From positions 1,077,203 through 1,141,202 of the forward strand of contig JXTC01000004.1 of NCBI GenBank assembly GCA_002914845.1: a stretch of DNA of 64,000 nt, given 5' to 3'. Of the stretch, positions 23,266 through 34,800 are shown in pieces; the stretch's first letter is position 1; every line of letters starts with the position of its first letter. Position numbers and translations under genes: made by a program. Under the pieces are notes generated by a model. That model searched no databases, was not told where the DNA came from, and saw nothing but the letters and a program-made list of their open reading frames with translations. The DNA is from Trema orientale (lineage: Eukaryota; Streptophyta; Magnoliopsida; Rosales; Cannabaceae).

Positions 23266-23475
23266 TTAGGACTGTTTGGATGAAATCTCTACTATTGATT
23301 AATAATATGAATTTCTTATTTTCTCGTGTTTACCGTGAAGGAAATAGTTAAGCTGATAAATTAGCCAACTATGGAGCACATTTTTCTCCTAGATTCTTTT
23401 TTCGTTTTGTAAATAGGGATAAATTAGTTCTTATTATAGTTTTTGTTGATGGTTTGGTTGTTATTTGATTAATTG
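23266..23475 (+). pseudogene. L1-type LINE remnant: C-terminal RNase H segment
   Basis: The frame beginning VRTVWMKSLLLINNMNF continues to RVYREGNS, one stop, then ADKLANYGAHFSPR and ends VDGLVVI before a stop. The Arg-Glu-Gly-Asn ... Ala-Asp-Lys-Leu-Ala-Asn pattern is the last RNase H motif of plant non-LTR ORF2 and related proteins. It is followed by 'gctctctttattaataata' and a short A-rich run, as at a LINE 3' end. No upstream reverse transcriptase text is visible, so the copy is strongly 5'-truncated. Confidence 0.65.
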
Positions 23476-25069
23476 CTCTCTTTATTAATAATATTCGATA
23501 TTTAACCCAACAAAAAAAACCCCAAAGTTACAATTTATCAAACACGCATTACGCTATAGTTGAGTTTTCTTTTAGCACGATTATCAATGGTTTTTTAATA
23601 ATCCACAATAATACAAAATTGGCCTTTTGTTAATTAAGGGAATAAGAGTGTAACAATGCATGATGAATAACGTCAAATTCAATTATATAGGCCGCATTTT
23701 TCTCAATAAAATAAGTAATAAAAAGATAAAAACAATAAACAGAAAAATATAGTTCACTTCAAATGATATGGAAAAGACAGAAGTATTTGGTCTTGGAGTG
23801 TGAAGTGTGAACCGGGTGAGTTATAGTGTACAATTTTCTCAAGCTTTCGATTCTTCTGCAACCGAAAAAGTAGGTCAGAAAGCAACATGTCCATTCAAGG
23901 CGGTCTTCATCTTTGAACCTTGAAGAATTTCGAATGCTTAGTTTAAGTAATTTCCACGTCATTTTATTTATTTCTTGCGTTTTTTTTCAAAAGGTTTTGT
24001 TTAATATAAATCAGCTTTATTCGATTAGTTCATATATCTAATTTTTGCTGCAATTACTGATCTAACAATTGGAACCGAGTTAGGCAACAATTAACTGTAA
24101 AATTTGATTAATGAAGGTAAGACTTGGAAGGCTATATAAATCAAATTTATTTTTATTTTTATTTATTTTGATTTAAGGAAAAATTGGTAACTTGTCAAAC
24201 GAATAATTCAATGGGAATTTTTTCAAAAAAGAAAAACTATTGTTTGACGACTATTCGGTATTGCATCATGTAGCTAATCCGAATTAATAAAAAAGAAACA
24301 AAACAAAACAAAACAAGCAAACAAACGTGGACTAGAAGAAAAAGACAAAACGTGGTGGAGGCAAATTCATGCTTGTAGATCTCCCCAACTGCTAAACGAC
24401 GACCAAGTAAAGACAAAGCTGACAGTAAAACCTTTGCTTTATATATTCATCCTTTTACTTCACGGTATTTGCATGAAAGCCCTTCATCTTTCTTCATACT
24501 CATAGATCTACCTTAGTCAAACAACAAAATTATTCAAAATCTAGCTTAAATAGTATATATGAATTGACACATTGTGTGTGAAATCCCTATGCATTCTATC
24601 ACCTCAAAAAAAAAAAAAAAACCAAAAAGATTCATATTTTTTTCGAGCAAAATAGAAAAAATTCTAGTAATTTAATTTGTTAATGTTCTAGATTTTAAGA
24701 AGTTAGAGATTCAATAAAATAAATAAAAAAAATTATTTGAAAGGAAAGAGAAAGATCGACCGACATTGCAAAGAAGGACCTCGTGGCGATTAAAATGAGG
24801 AAAATAAGAAAATTTTGCAAAATAATTTTAATTTTGACCCTTCTGAAGTGCAGGGCTTCCATTTTAAACATACAGAAGTGGTCCACGGCTAGCCCTGCAG
24901 ACAATTATGACTCAACCTCCATCAATCTGACCATGCAATAAATTCTTTCTCATCTAAAAGATGTTTCTTTTTGAGAAAAAAAATGCAATAAATTCCATGA
25001 ATAAAAATGAATACAATAAGCGTTGTTACTAATTAAGTAACGCTTGTAATATATTTTATAGAAAAATTT
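23476..25069. other. AT-rich intergenic DNA
   Basis: No gene recognised. The open frames at 23759-23962 and 24695-24904 have no family features. A poly-A run is at about 24607. Confidence 0.45.
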
Positions 25070-25645
25070 ACGCCAAGGATCTACTAAATATTTTAGGATG
25101 AAAAAAAGAACTCATTCATAAATATTTTTAAAACTCACACATATTATCATATTACATATGTAAAATTGTTTGGATACTTTATTCCCTAATAAATTATGAA
25201 TACTTGTCTAACAAACTCCAAACTATTTATTCCATCATCACTGTCTATAACATCTCGCCACTACCGTTAGGCCCAATCCTGATCCCAGTAGCTCATCTAC
25301 TGGACTAAGTTCAAAAAAAATTCGATTGCAGTCGAATTCAATCAGCTGTCTCTTCAGGCTGTTCCAATCGATTTTTGACCGACAGTCAAAAAATTTTGAT
25401 CCCAATCGAAAATATTTGACGAATGTTAAGCCACAAGTCGAACATTAGTCGAATATAATTAGTCATCTTTCCAATGCCGTCTTCTTTATTTTTGTCTTTT
25501 TTGATTTGGTTGAAAATTTTTTACCAGAATCAAGTTGGGAATAATTTTAAAATTTCAGAATTTTCATTAGATGAAAGTTCTAGTTTTATAATTGATTTAT
25601 AGTTTGTGTTTTAATTCATTATATTTTAAATGAGGGTAAAAATTG
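25070..25645. mobile_element. TCGA-palindrome repeat, copy B (decayed)
   Basis: It follows copy A (2590-3245) from left flank text ('ctactaaatattttaggatgaaaa', 'aaattgtttggatac') through the central array to the right flank ('gaattttcattagatgaaagt', 'gagggtaaaaattgataat'). Most TCGA units have lost their CpG: 'ttcgattgcagtcgaa' survives near 25320, while others read ttgat or gtcaa. Confidence 0.65.
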
Positions 25646-26900
25646 ATAATGCTATGTTAATAATCTTTTGTATGGTATCATTGGAAAATTTTTAAAGATT
25701 GTCTTATGGATAAATTATTAGCTCCAGGTTGAAAATGAGTTTTAGCTATTTCTGAAAAAGTAGGCATAATTAGTAATTTAGTACTAAGTTACCCTCTCTT
25801 CCATTTGGCATCATAAGACTATGTTTGGAATATGGATTTTTGTAGGAAAAAAATTATGAGAAAAAAATTAAAGAAAAAAGAAAAGAAAAATATTTTTTTA
25901 AAATTCTATAAGATTTAATTTTCGAAATTTTTTCTCTCATAATATTTTCATTATAATCTACATCCTCAAAATTTACTGAAAACGTCTCTTACAGAATCTT
26001 CATAATTTTTTTTTTCTTTCAATCTTTGATAAAATCTGAAAATAGAAAAGAAATTCCTAAGACAACTTTTGTTACTTTTTTTTTTTGTCCCAAAAATTCA
26101 AGATCCAAACATAGCCAAAATTTGAAGAAAAATTTCTTGATTCTGGTGATTAATTAAATATTAGTGATAGAGCGTGTGTATTAGTTTTTTTTTTTTTTGG
26201 GTAATAAAAAGGGTGTGTATTAGTTGGTTCTTGGAATTTTGACTTATGAGAGAATACTTGAAAGATCTAGTCGAAAAATAATGGGGAAGAAGCTACCTCT
26301 TGGTACTGCAGAAAAGCAAGTTCTTGTGTAAGCCATGGTTGACATCCTCTAATATTTTATTTTCCTGATTTTTAGTGATTTGTTCCATTCACGCAACTAC
26401 ATGGTTGAATTTGAATATTTAGGCATGGCAAGATGTCACTGTCTTCCAACTGGAGATTAATGTCATGAAGCACACATTTGGTTCTTTCTTTTTTTCCCCC
26501 AATTTTGGTCCCTAACACGATTGATCAAATGATTTTTGACTTGGAATATTATGAGAACTTAAGAATAAGCTACTTATAATCCATTACAAAGTGATAGGAG
26601 ATTTAAGTCCATCGCTTGTAACATAAATTCATCTGAAAATCATATACAAGACTGCCACCAAATTCCTCCACCTCCTCCTAACCTCTACCAAGTGTTGCCA
26701 CAAAATCAATTCAAAAATCATAAAGAATGTAGGCACTGGTTGAAACTTGTATACATATTCAGTTCAACAAGTTCATGACAAAAACATCTCTGTGGCCTTC
26801 CTTTCCTATTTTTCTCCAGCTTAAGTGACCTTAAACTGAAATGGCCCCCTTATGATAAAAAAGGGAGTCTCCAATTCTTCATTTTAGCTTTACCAGAGTC
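25646..26900. other. Intergenic DNA downstream of the IDD gene
   Basis: No gene or repeat ends recognised. The last few hundred bases before 27152 probably contain the IDD 3' UTR. Confidence 0.45.
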
Positions 26901-27151
26901 TAGCCACCATTAAGAGAGTCTTCGTCCAAGCCATCAAAAGGTAGCAGAACAAAGAAAATAAGACATCAACTGCTTGAGATCTCGCGCTGACCTTCATTCA
27001 CAAGGGCATTTACCTTTTAACTTTTTACACGTAAAAATTATACCTTACTAATGTTCCTTCTGTTAATTGCCCAAAAACCAGATTAACCAGAAACCATTCC
27101 AACCTTTTCCCATGTCACTAGGAAAGGTTCTATTACTAGTATGTTCCCGTT

Positions 27152-29485
27152 TCATGAACTCCTTCCAATGTCTTTGCCACTGAATTCACCACCTCCAAAC
27201 GAGGCTGCGGCCGCAGCAACATCTAGACCACCGCCAATGGATGTGATCAGTGCCGATAGGCCACCACTAGGGGTGCCACCGGCAGCCATTCCCAGTCCTA
27301 AAAAATCAAGGGTGGTTTGCTTTGGACCAAACATGGACGGAGTTCCCATCATTAGTTCCTTCAAACCAGAGCTTCCATCACAAGGAAGACCGAGTCCGAG
27401 CCCAGGAGGAACTGAATTACTATCTGGTTCTACTTGCTGCTGAGGCCATTGCAAATTCTCTTGACGACCAGATGACGACGAAGACGATACGATTCCTAAC
27501 CCCCGGAGCAGTGAGGCATTTGTTGCTGCTGCGCCCATTTGAGCAGCTTTCTGAAGGAGTGCAGTTGCAGACATAGCAGGTTGTGGTGGTGGTGCATACT
27601 GCCGCCGCTCCTGCCCTGCAGTACCAAAGATCGATGATCCGTGGCTCGTTGAGAGGCCTAGAGAAATTGGTTCTAGGGAGGAAGATGGTGCAAGATCGGT
27701 TGGGCAATCAGGCCGCGACATGGCCCGGATTAGATCAGTAAATGCAGGAGGCTGGGGAGGTTGTAAGCTTGCTGATGTTGTTGAGGAAGCAAATAGGCTT
27801 GCGAATACAGTACTGCTTGTGCTGCCATTGCTGCTTGAACTGGTGGTGCTACTGCTCGAGCTCCCACTTAAGCCGGTTGCTGCAGATGGAGCTTCTTCCA
27901 AAGGGCGTGGCGGATTTTCTGGCAACTCTGCTATCAGTACAAAATTGAGAAAATAGTTAGACAAAAAGGGTCAACTAAAAACTCTCAAAGGATAGAAAGT
28001 ATACAATACTTTACTTTATACGAGCTTTTTTGAAGCAAAAGGAGAACCAATAATGGTTTCCTTTCTATCTAAATCCACTTCAATTCTCTCCCCTTTTAGC
28101 TTTTGAATCACTTAAACTCTCTTTACAGAGATTGCACAATTTGAATCCCGCGGTTTCAGTAAACCCGGCAATCTTTTTTTTTTTTTTTAAGAAAATTATT
28201 ATTAGTTTCTTAAACCCCAAATCTCAGATCGGTAAACAAAACAATAGTATCTTTGTTAACAAAGATCAGTAACAGACAAAAACAACTACACTCCAAATCA
28301 GGAGAAAGAAAAAGAGAAAGACAAAATAGATTATATTGTATTTTAGACAAAAAAAACAAATACAAACACATCAGAAAAAAAGCAACTGAAAAGATTGAGC
28401 AAAAGACCCAACTTGTCATATTCACACCTGGTGTTTGAATTGGCAGAGTGGATGATAATACACCAGTTGACTGAGGAGGACCAGATGGGACAGAGGAGGA
28501 AGGTGGCGCAGCCGGTGCTACCAGCGGAGCCGGCGGTGGAGGAGGAGGAGGAGGAGGAGGAGAAGATGACTTTACTGTCCGAACTTGGGTTTCCGATTCC
28601 GACTTCATATTCCCAGCTGTCCGAGTCTGATTCTGAGCCGAAGTCTGATTCTGCGCCGGAGTCGGATTCTGAGTTTTCGCGCTCTCTTCTGCCAAAGCAT
28701 CACAGAACGCCCTATGCGTGATGAAGCTATCCCTCCTTCAAAGAACCAAAACAAAGCAACTTCACCAACCCAGAACCCCAAAAAGTCAAACACGTTCAAA
28801 CACAAATAAGAGAAATCAATAAAAGAAGAACCTCGAAAACAAGGTCCCGCAATCGCATTTGTACTCTCTGGTACCACAAATCTTGGAATGAGCTTTCCAG
28901 TCCGACTGAACCGCGTATTTCTTCGAACACTTGTCGCATTTCCACTTCTTCTCGCCGTGTTTCCGGCAAAAGTGCTTCTTGATTCCGGTGAGATCACCCA
29001 GAGCTCTCGACGGATCATGGTGGACACAGGTCGACTCTGGGCAAACGTAGACCCTCTTCTTCACCTCCTTACTCGACCTCTGCCTCAGCTTCCATGGAAG
29101 ATTGTGACCCCTCCTATGAAGCTGCAGATTCTGATCCCTCTGAAACCCTTTATTGCAAATTTCACAGATAAACCGATTAGTGGCCAAAAGGGTCTTCGGA
29201 GACAGGGCAATCACCTCCGCATCTGGATCTGAAACCGTTCGTTCCACCCAAAAAAGTCAAAAACCCAGAATCAGTTTCTATCAACAAACCCAAAAATCGA
29301 TCCAATCAAAACTAAAGTACTGAAAACCCGATAGAGCTCTTTCTACCTGGCATTCCGGGCAAGTTTCGCTTTTTCTTGGCGGTGGATTTGGGAGGAGGAG
29401 CCGGAGTTGGACCGGTTTGATTCCCGGAAGAAGAAACGCTGGCCTCCCCTGAAGCCGTAGAGGAATTGTCTAACTCAGTCGGCAT
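27152..29485 (-). CDS. IDD2: INDETERMINATE-DOMAIN zinc-finger protein, IDD2/GAF1-IDD1/ENHYDROUS type, complete
   Basis: IDD proteins are nuclear DNA-binding factors. GAF1/IDD2 links DELLA GRAS proteins and TOPLESS-related corepressors to gibberellin response, and IDD1 acts in seed maturation. Exons: 29347-29485, 28832-29228, 28428-28735 and 27152-27930, giving 1623 nt and 540 residues. A basic KKKRNLPG signal precedes the ID domain (about residues 47-195). The domain has two C2H2 fingers ([21 protein letters not shown]; the [19 protein letters not shown] finger) and two C2HC fingers ([33 protein letters not shown]). A Pro/Ala-rich linker follows. The C-terminus has [14 protein letters not shown], known in GAF1 for GRAS contact, LDFLGLG (EAR-like) and a final [12 protein letters not shown]. 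The start MPTELDNSS matches family starts; an in-frame ATG lies 20 codons upstream (29545). IDD1 versus IDD2 cannot be settled by eye. Confidence 0.92.
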
Positions 29486-30230
29486 GAGTAGTTTACTTGG
29501 ACAAGATTTTTCCTTTAAGGGTTCCTTATGAAACAATCTACTCAAGAGTCAAGACTACTACTAGAAAACAAAAGAAGAAAATCCCACTTAGACCATTTAT
29601 CTCAAAATTCCGAAGATGTTTTTTTTCTGGACCAAAGCTTTCATTTATATTTTTTTTCTTCTTTTTCTCTAGGGTTTCGTCTCAACTCAACTATCTTACT
29701 CTCTCTCTCTCTCCCTCTTTTTTCCTCTCATCTACCAGTCAATTTCTTTTCCTTTTTTTTTTTTTTTATCTGGCTTTCTAGCCCGACCTACCAGCTCTCT
29801 GATGGGTCTCTGACCAAAACTCACATTACCCCATAAACACAATGATTAAACCCAAGACTGTAAAATTAAATAGAAACGCTTTTTTCAGCTCAGAAAAATT
29901 AAATAAATCACAAAAACCCACGAAGAACTGTAAAGGGAAATACGATTCCCAAAACTTGAAATCCGATCAAACAGTCAAATCTTAAAAGAAAAAGCTCTAA
30001 ATTTGACGAAAATGAAAAACTCTTCAGCTACTAATCTAGCAAGTTTCTTCTTCTTCTTCTTCTTCTTTGTTCTATGAAGAGAACCCAATTTCAGATACAG
30101 AGTTCCAGAAACAGAGTCCCGAAAACGGACACAAGTAGCGATTCTGTATTTGAGTTTTCCAAGTCTTTTAGAGAGAGAGGGAGAGAAGAAAGAGGAGAGA
30201 GAGACAACTAGCTAAAAGTCATTGCTCTGT
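29486..30230 (-). promoter_or_regulatory. IDD 5' UTR and proximal promoter
   Basis: It reads as GA-rich on the gene's strand ((CT)n on plus at 29700-29730, (TTC)n near 30045, GA-rich 30170-30210). Such Y-patch or GA-rich leaders are common in plant genes. A 5' UTR intron is possible but I cannot place one. Confidence 0.4.
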
Positions 30231-30817
30231 TCTTTTCTGTCTCAACATTTTTTTCTTTTATGTATTTTTTTAAAACTAAAAGGGAAAATAGTGAATTATA
30301 TTAGTTTAAATGAATTGAGGTTTAATTAAGTTGCTAATTAATAGAGGATTAGCAATGACTTGAGCTGTAAGTATGTGATTAAACAGGGGTAAGAGTAGGA
30401 GACGATTTTACCTTCCACATGTCGAGGCCATTGGTTTTCGGCACTTGGCAAGCGAGTTGTCGGAGCTGGCTAAGACCAGATTGGAACTGTACGAAAACGT
30501 TTTGTCGTTTAGCGAAAGGTCTTATTCCCCGTAGAAGTAGAAGAAAAATTCGGTACTTCGTGCCTCAGTAAACGACAGAGTTTTAGGGCCTTGATAGTCA
30601 AAACCCCTACTTCTTTAAATTCAACAAAGTCAAACAACTTTTACAACTTTCTTGTGTTCTGAGCCAATGCGACTTTGACACGTTATGTAACTCCCTAAGC
30701 TTGAGCATGTTTGATTATTGCTCTTTTACTATAATATCCTGATTCCTCTCTCTTTTTCTTTCTTTTTTTTTCGGTGGAGTTGAAGCGGTTGGTTAACACG
30801 TAGGATTACGAGGATGA

Positions 30818-30842
30818 CACGTGACAGACCTTGGAGCACGTG
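30818..30842. promoter_or_regulatory. Pair of CACGTG G-boxes upstream of the IDD gene
   Basis: GACACGTGAC (CACGTG at 30818-30823) and GCACGTGGGC (30837-30842) lie 19 bp apart in a GC-richer patch, about 1.3 kb upstream of the start codon. G-box/ABRE cores bind bZIP and bHLH factors; function here is inferred. Confidence 0.4.
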
Positions 30843-30849
30843 GGCTCTC

Positions 30850-31309
30850 TTCCATCACCTATGGAAGCAAGTAAGCAAATGTAAGGGATAAGATTGACTG
30901 GTTGAGCTTTCAAGCTTCTGAATCCTCAAAATGTTAGAGAAAATTAAAGAGACCGACTTTGTTATTGGACCGTAATCTGCTGAGTGCTGTGTCTGATCCA
31001 CTCTACAATTATCACATGTGGCATTAAAAGTTGCAAAATTCATCAAAGATAAACACACTATTTAAAAAATAATAATAATAATAATGCTACGAGGCACAGT
31101 TAATTATTAGATAATTATAATTATATTTTAAATATAATAAATTTAATTAATTAATTTTAATCATCCAATAATAAATTGTCATTTTATATGGTGTTGGGCA
31201 TCATCAGTTCCCCATAGCATTGTTATTAAAAAAACTTGCGTAGACTTGTAAAACACTTGTGCCACTTATAATTCTCTTTTCTCTCTATAGTTGCTATGTT
31301 TGGCGGGGG
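30850..31309. other. AT-rich intergenic DNA
   Basis: Nothing supported as a gene. A short (TAA)n tract is near 31073. Confidence 0.45.
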
Positions 31310-31877
31310 TAGAGATGGCAAAATGGGCGAACTGGACCGACATGTCAGAAATGGGCCTTTAGTGAAATGCGGATCGGGCCAGCTCGCCCCCAAAAAATAA
31401 AGTGGAAGCCCAGCCTGATTTGTAGACTCGTCGGGCTCCTAGGTAGGCCATATAGGAACCAGCCCAGGTTAGCACGTTTTCAAAAAAAAATTTAAAAAAA
31501 TAACAAAAAGTATATTAATTAAAAATAATAGTTATAAAAATAAATTATATATTATGTAACGTAACTTATGTTGATAAAAATTTAAAAATAAGTATATAAG
31601 TTGATAAAAAAATATTTTAAAGAAAATCCTTAAGAAAATTATATATAATTATAGAGAAAAGAGGAATTTGACAATATAGAGAAATTGAGAATGAGAGAAT
31701 AAGAGAGTATTGGGTTGAAAATGTGGAAAAAAAAAATGAGTAAGGGGTATATATAAGTTAAAAGAGTTTTTTTAATTAAAAATTAATAATTTTTTTAAGA
31801 TAAAAACAGGCCGAGCCCGAGCCCATCCTCCTATAGGCCAGACCGGGCCGTTTGGCCCGGCCATTTCGCCACCTTTA
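31310..31877. mobile_element. 568-bp hAT-like non-autonomous element
   Basis: The ends TAGAGATGGCAAAATGGGC and the complement of GGCCATTTCGCCACCTTTA match the hAT-type TAGAGGTGGCAAAAT terminus. The 60-130 bp next to each end is GC-rich with 'gggcc' and 'gcccgagccc' words, while the middle is AT-rich. The 8-bp TSD (GGCGGGGG / TGTGGGAG) is poor, so the insertion is old or the ends are slightly off. Confidence 0.65.
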
Positions 31878-34800
31878 TGTGGGAGTAAAGAGAATAGGAT
31901 GGAAAGAAATCTAAAAGGAAATAAACCTATAGTATTTATGAGAGAGAAGTAAGAGAAAAAAGAAAGTATTAGGAGAGAAAACCAAAATCTTACCTTAATT
32001 TTTCCTTCAAAAAAAAAGTATCTTTATTTCGTAAGAGAGATAAGTGGAATAAAAAGAAAATGTTTTAGTTAAATATCTACTTTACCACTTGAGTGGATAT
32101 TTTTCCTCTTAAAATTTCTCAAATTTTAGAAGGATAAAAAATTTATTGAAATTAAGGATTTGAAATCCATTGGCGTTAATATTCTCGCATAAAATCTTTT
32201 CTATCGAACAACTATTATACCCCAATTCTATATAATAATCTCTTCAAGCTTCTTATTCATTCTATTCATCCCTCATAGGACTCATCTTAAGCTTATGTGT
32301 GATAGGAGGGAAGAAATATAGGAAGGAATGAGAGATATATTGCCTGGAATGGAGATGGATAAATGAATGCACACTTCATTTATGTTTGATATGAGAAGAA
32401 TAAAATAAAACCAAAATCCTTTTTCTTGTTTGACTGGGGGGATAAATGAAAAGAAAAACTTTGTTTTAGTTATAAAATAATTACTGTACAACTTAATTAC
32501 AAAAATTCCTCCTAAAATCTTTCCAATTCAGAAGGGATTAGAAGTTAGTTGAATTGAGGATTTGAAATCTATTACTTAATCCTTTATTCCCTGAATTTTT
32601 CATACCAAAATATATTCATTAGCCCCTTAGTTACCTTTTTCATTCATTCTATTTTTTCCTCTACCAAACACAATCTGTCTCATTACACCCACCTAATTTA
32701 AAAAAAAAAAATGTGATGCATCAAACACGTCATTATTGATAACATTCACTTACAATGTTATTTATTTTTACAATTAATCTGATTTTGAGAAAAAGAGATT
32801 TCAAGCTTCAAAAAATGAATATTATGGAGCTCGACATTTTTTCTTTGGAATAGTAGTCCTCTTTATTATAAGTACTAAACATAAAATTGAATAAACATAG
32901 CTGTAAAATCCTCAGTTATATATACAAGTTTCAATCTTGGTTCTGAAAAATTGGAATAACATATCCATTGTATTGTCTATTTCCTTTTGTGGTTTGGGAT
33001 AGGTACAAAGGACAACAACAAACAAAGGAAACAGTTTGAGCAAGAACAAAATTACAAACAAGACAACCAACCCCCACGAAGCAGAAAAACGAAAACCCGG
33101 AAACAAAATTTTTATATAGTTTTTACGCTGATTTTTTTTTTAAAAAAATATAGTTGAGTTAGTGATGAGTCTGATGCTGACTTCTTTAATAAAAATGCAT
33201 AATTAAATACTTGTCTTTGAACGTTCTAGTTTGATTTTTTTTTTTTTTTTTTGTATGTGTGTTATTTTAAATTCATCTAATATAAATCAGATTAATGAGC
33301 TGATCATAGCAAATTTAAAACAAATTAGTGCAATTGCAGAGATAAATAATTGCTTAAAATAGATAAGTTTCTTACATGTACTACAGTATTTGCACCTAAT
33401 TTTGTCTTTTACATATTTTTCCCTCTTTATTTGCTCCTACTGAGTTGTCACTTGTCCCTTAAATACTTTACTGCGTCAATATGGCGTCAACTTGATGGTC
33501 ACTTCCCAGATAACCCTTCCCTGTGTATCTCAAGCTAAATCACCGACTAATTTTGGTGCCTTTTTCTTTATCATTTTTATGTTTTTGCTATTTGATAGTA
33601 CTTTGCAATTCAGCAATTACTGTTAATATTTTTGAAGTTTTAAATTCTTAAGGACATATGTCATGCTGATATAACACCACAATTAAAGAAGATATTAGAT
33701 CCACTTGTAAAATTATGAATGAGAACCACAAATTTATTAGTTTGCTATCTTTGCTTACAGAGATGTACTTAAAAACATTTTCCAAAAAAAAAAAAAAAAA
33801 CAATGAGGTAATCTCATGTGTGGACTTATTTTTTGTGCTAGACGATCTTATTGAATTAAGATTTGATTAAACTTTTTTTTTTCTCCGAATAAGAGAATAT
33901 AATTAGTCAGCAATGCAAGAAGGAGAAATAAATAAATTAAAAGAGGAAGTGTATTCAATGGATTTCTTGAAAGACATGGAAGAAATCAATCAATCATCAA
34001 ATGCTTATCTAAATATTTCACCAACAGATCACTTTCTCATATTTACCAAAAAAGAAAACAAAAGTGAAAAAAAATATAAGTTGGCGGATTAAATCATAGC
34101 ACATCATTAAAGACACATAATAATGACCATGATTTTAAGCCGAATTAAAAAAAAATGTTAAAAAAGCAATAATGATAAATTAATTGACTAAAGTGTTTGT
34201 GATGGACCTTTTACAAGTAAATTTTCCCGAGTAAAAAGTCTCTAATGCTTAACCAAATATCATGAGGCCCATAACCGTAACTTTTAAACAGAACCACTTG
34301 CACACTAGCTTGGTTTAAATAAGTGGATTCCTTCCCCTTTTTACTTATAATTTTACAATTCTTACTAACATAGTTAGTACGTGGCAAACATATTATAATC
34401 AAATAATATTATAACTTATTTGTTTTAAACACAAGAAAATAGCGATAAGGTTGTGAGTTATGACTTGCATGTAATAAAATAAACGCTTCATCCTTTAGAT
34501 ACAACCAAAAAGCCGGCATATGTTTTCTTTGCAAAACTTTATGATTACTTGCATTGACTTGGATTGCCTTTCTTTTTTGTATTTCAAGCTCTGTATTATG
34601 CTAAGCATGACACTGGGGCCCTCCAAAATATGAATTTTTAGTCCACACATGACCCATTTAGGGTCGGTGAGTGACCAATCATAAATAATGCTTATTCTCA
34701 TATCAGATAAAGCTTGAGTTAGGCATAAATTAAAGCTTGAAACAATAGTGGCACTGCCTAAAATTGGGATGAGTAGTTTTGTGATATGTGGATATATGCC

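Noticed and set aside
29486-29545. Longer N-terminus for the IDD protein from an upstream in-frame ATG
   Set aside because: The family start resembles MPxxLDNSS at 29485; the upstream codons have no family match. Kept as a possible alternative start.
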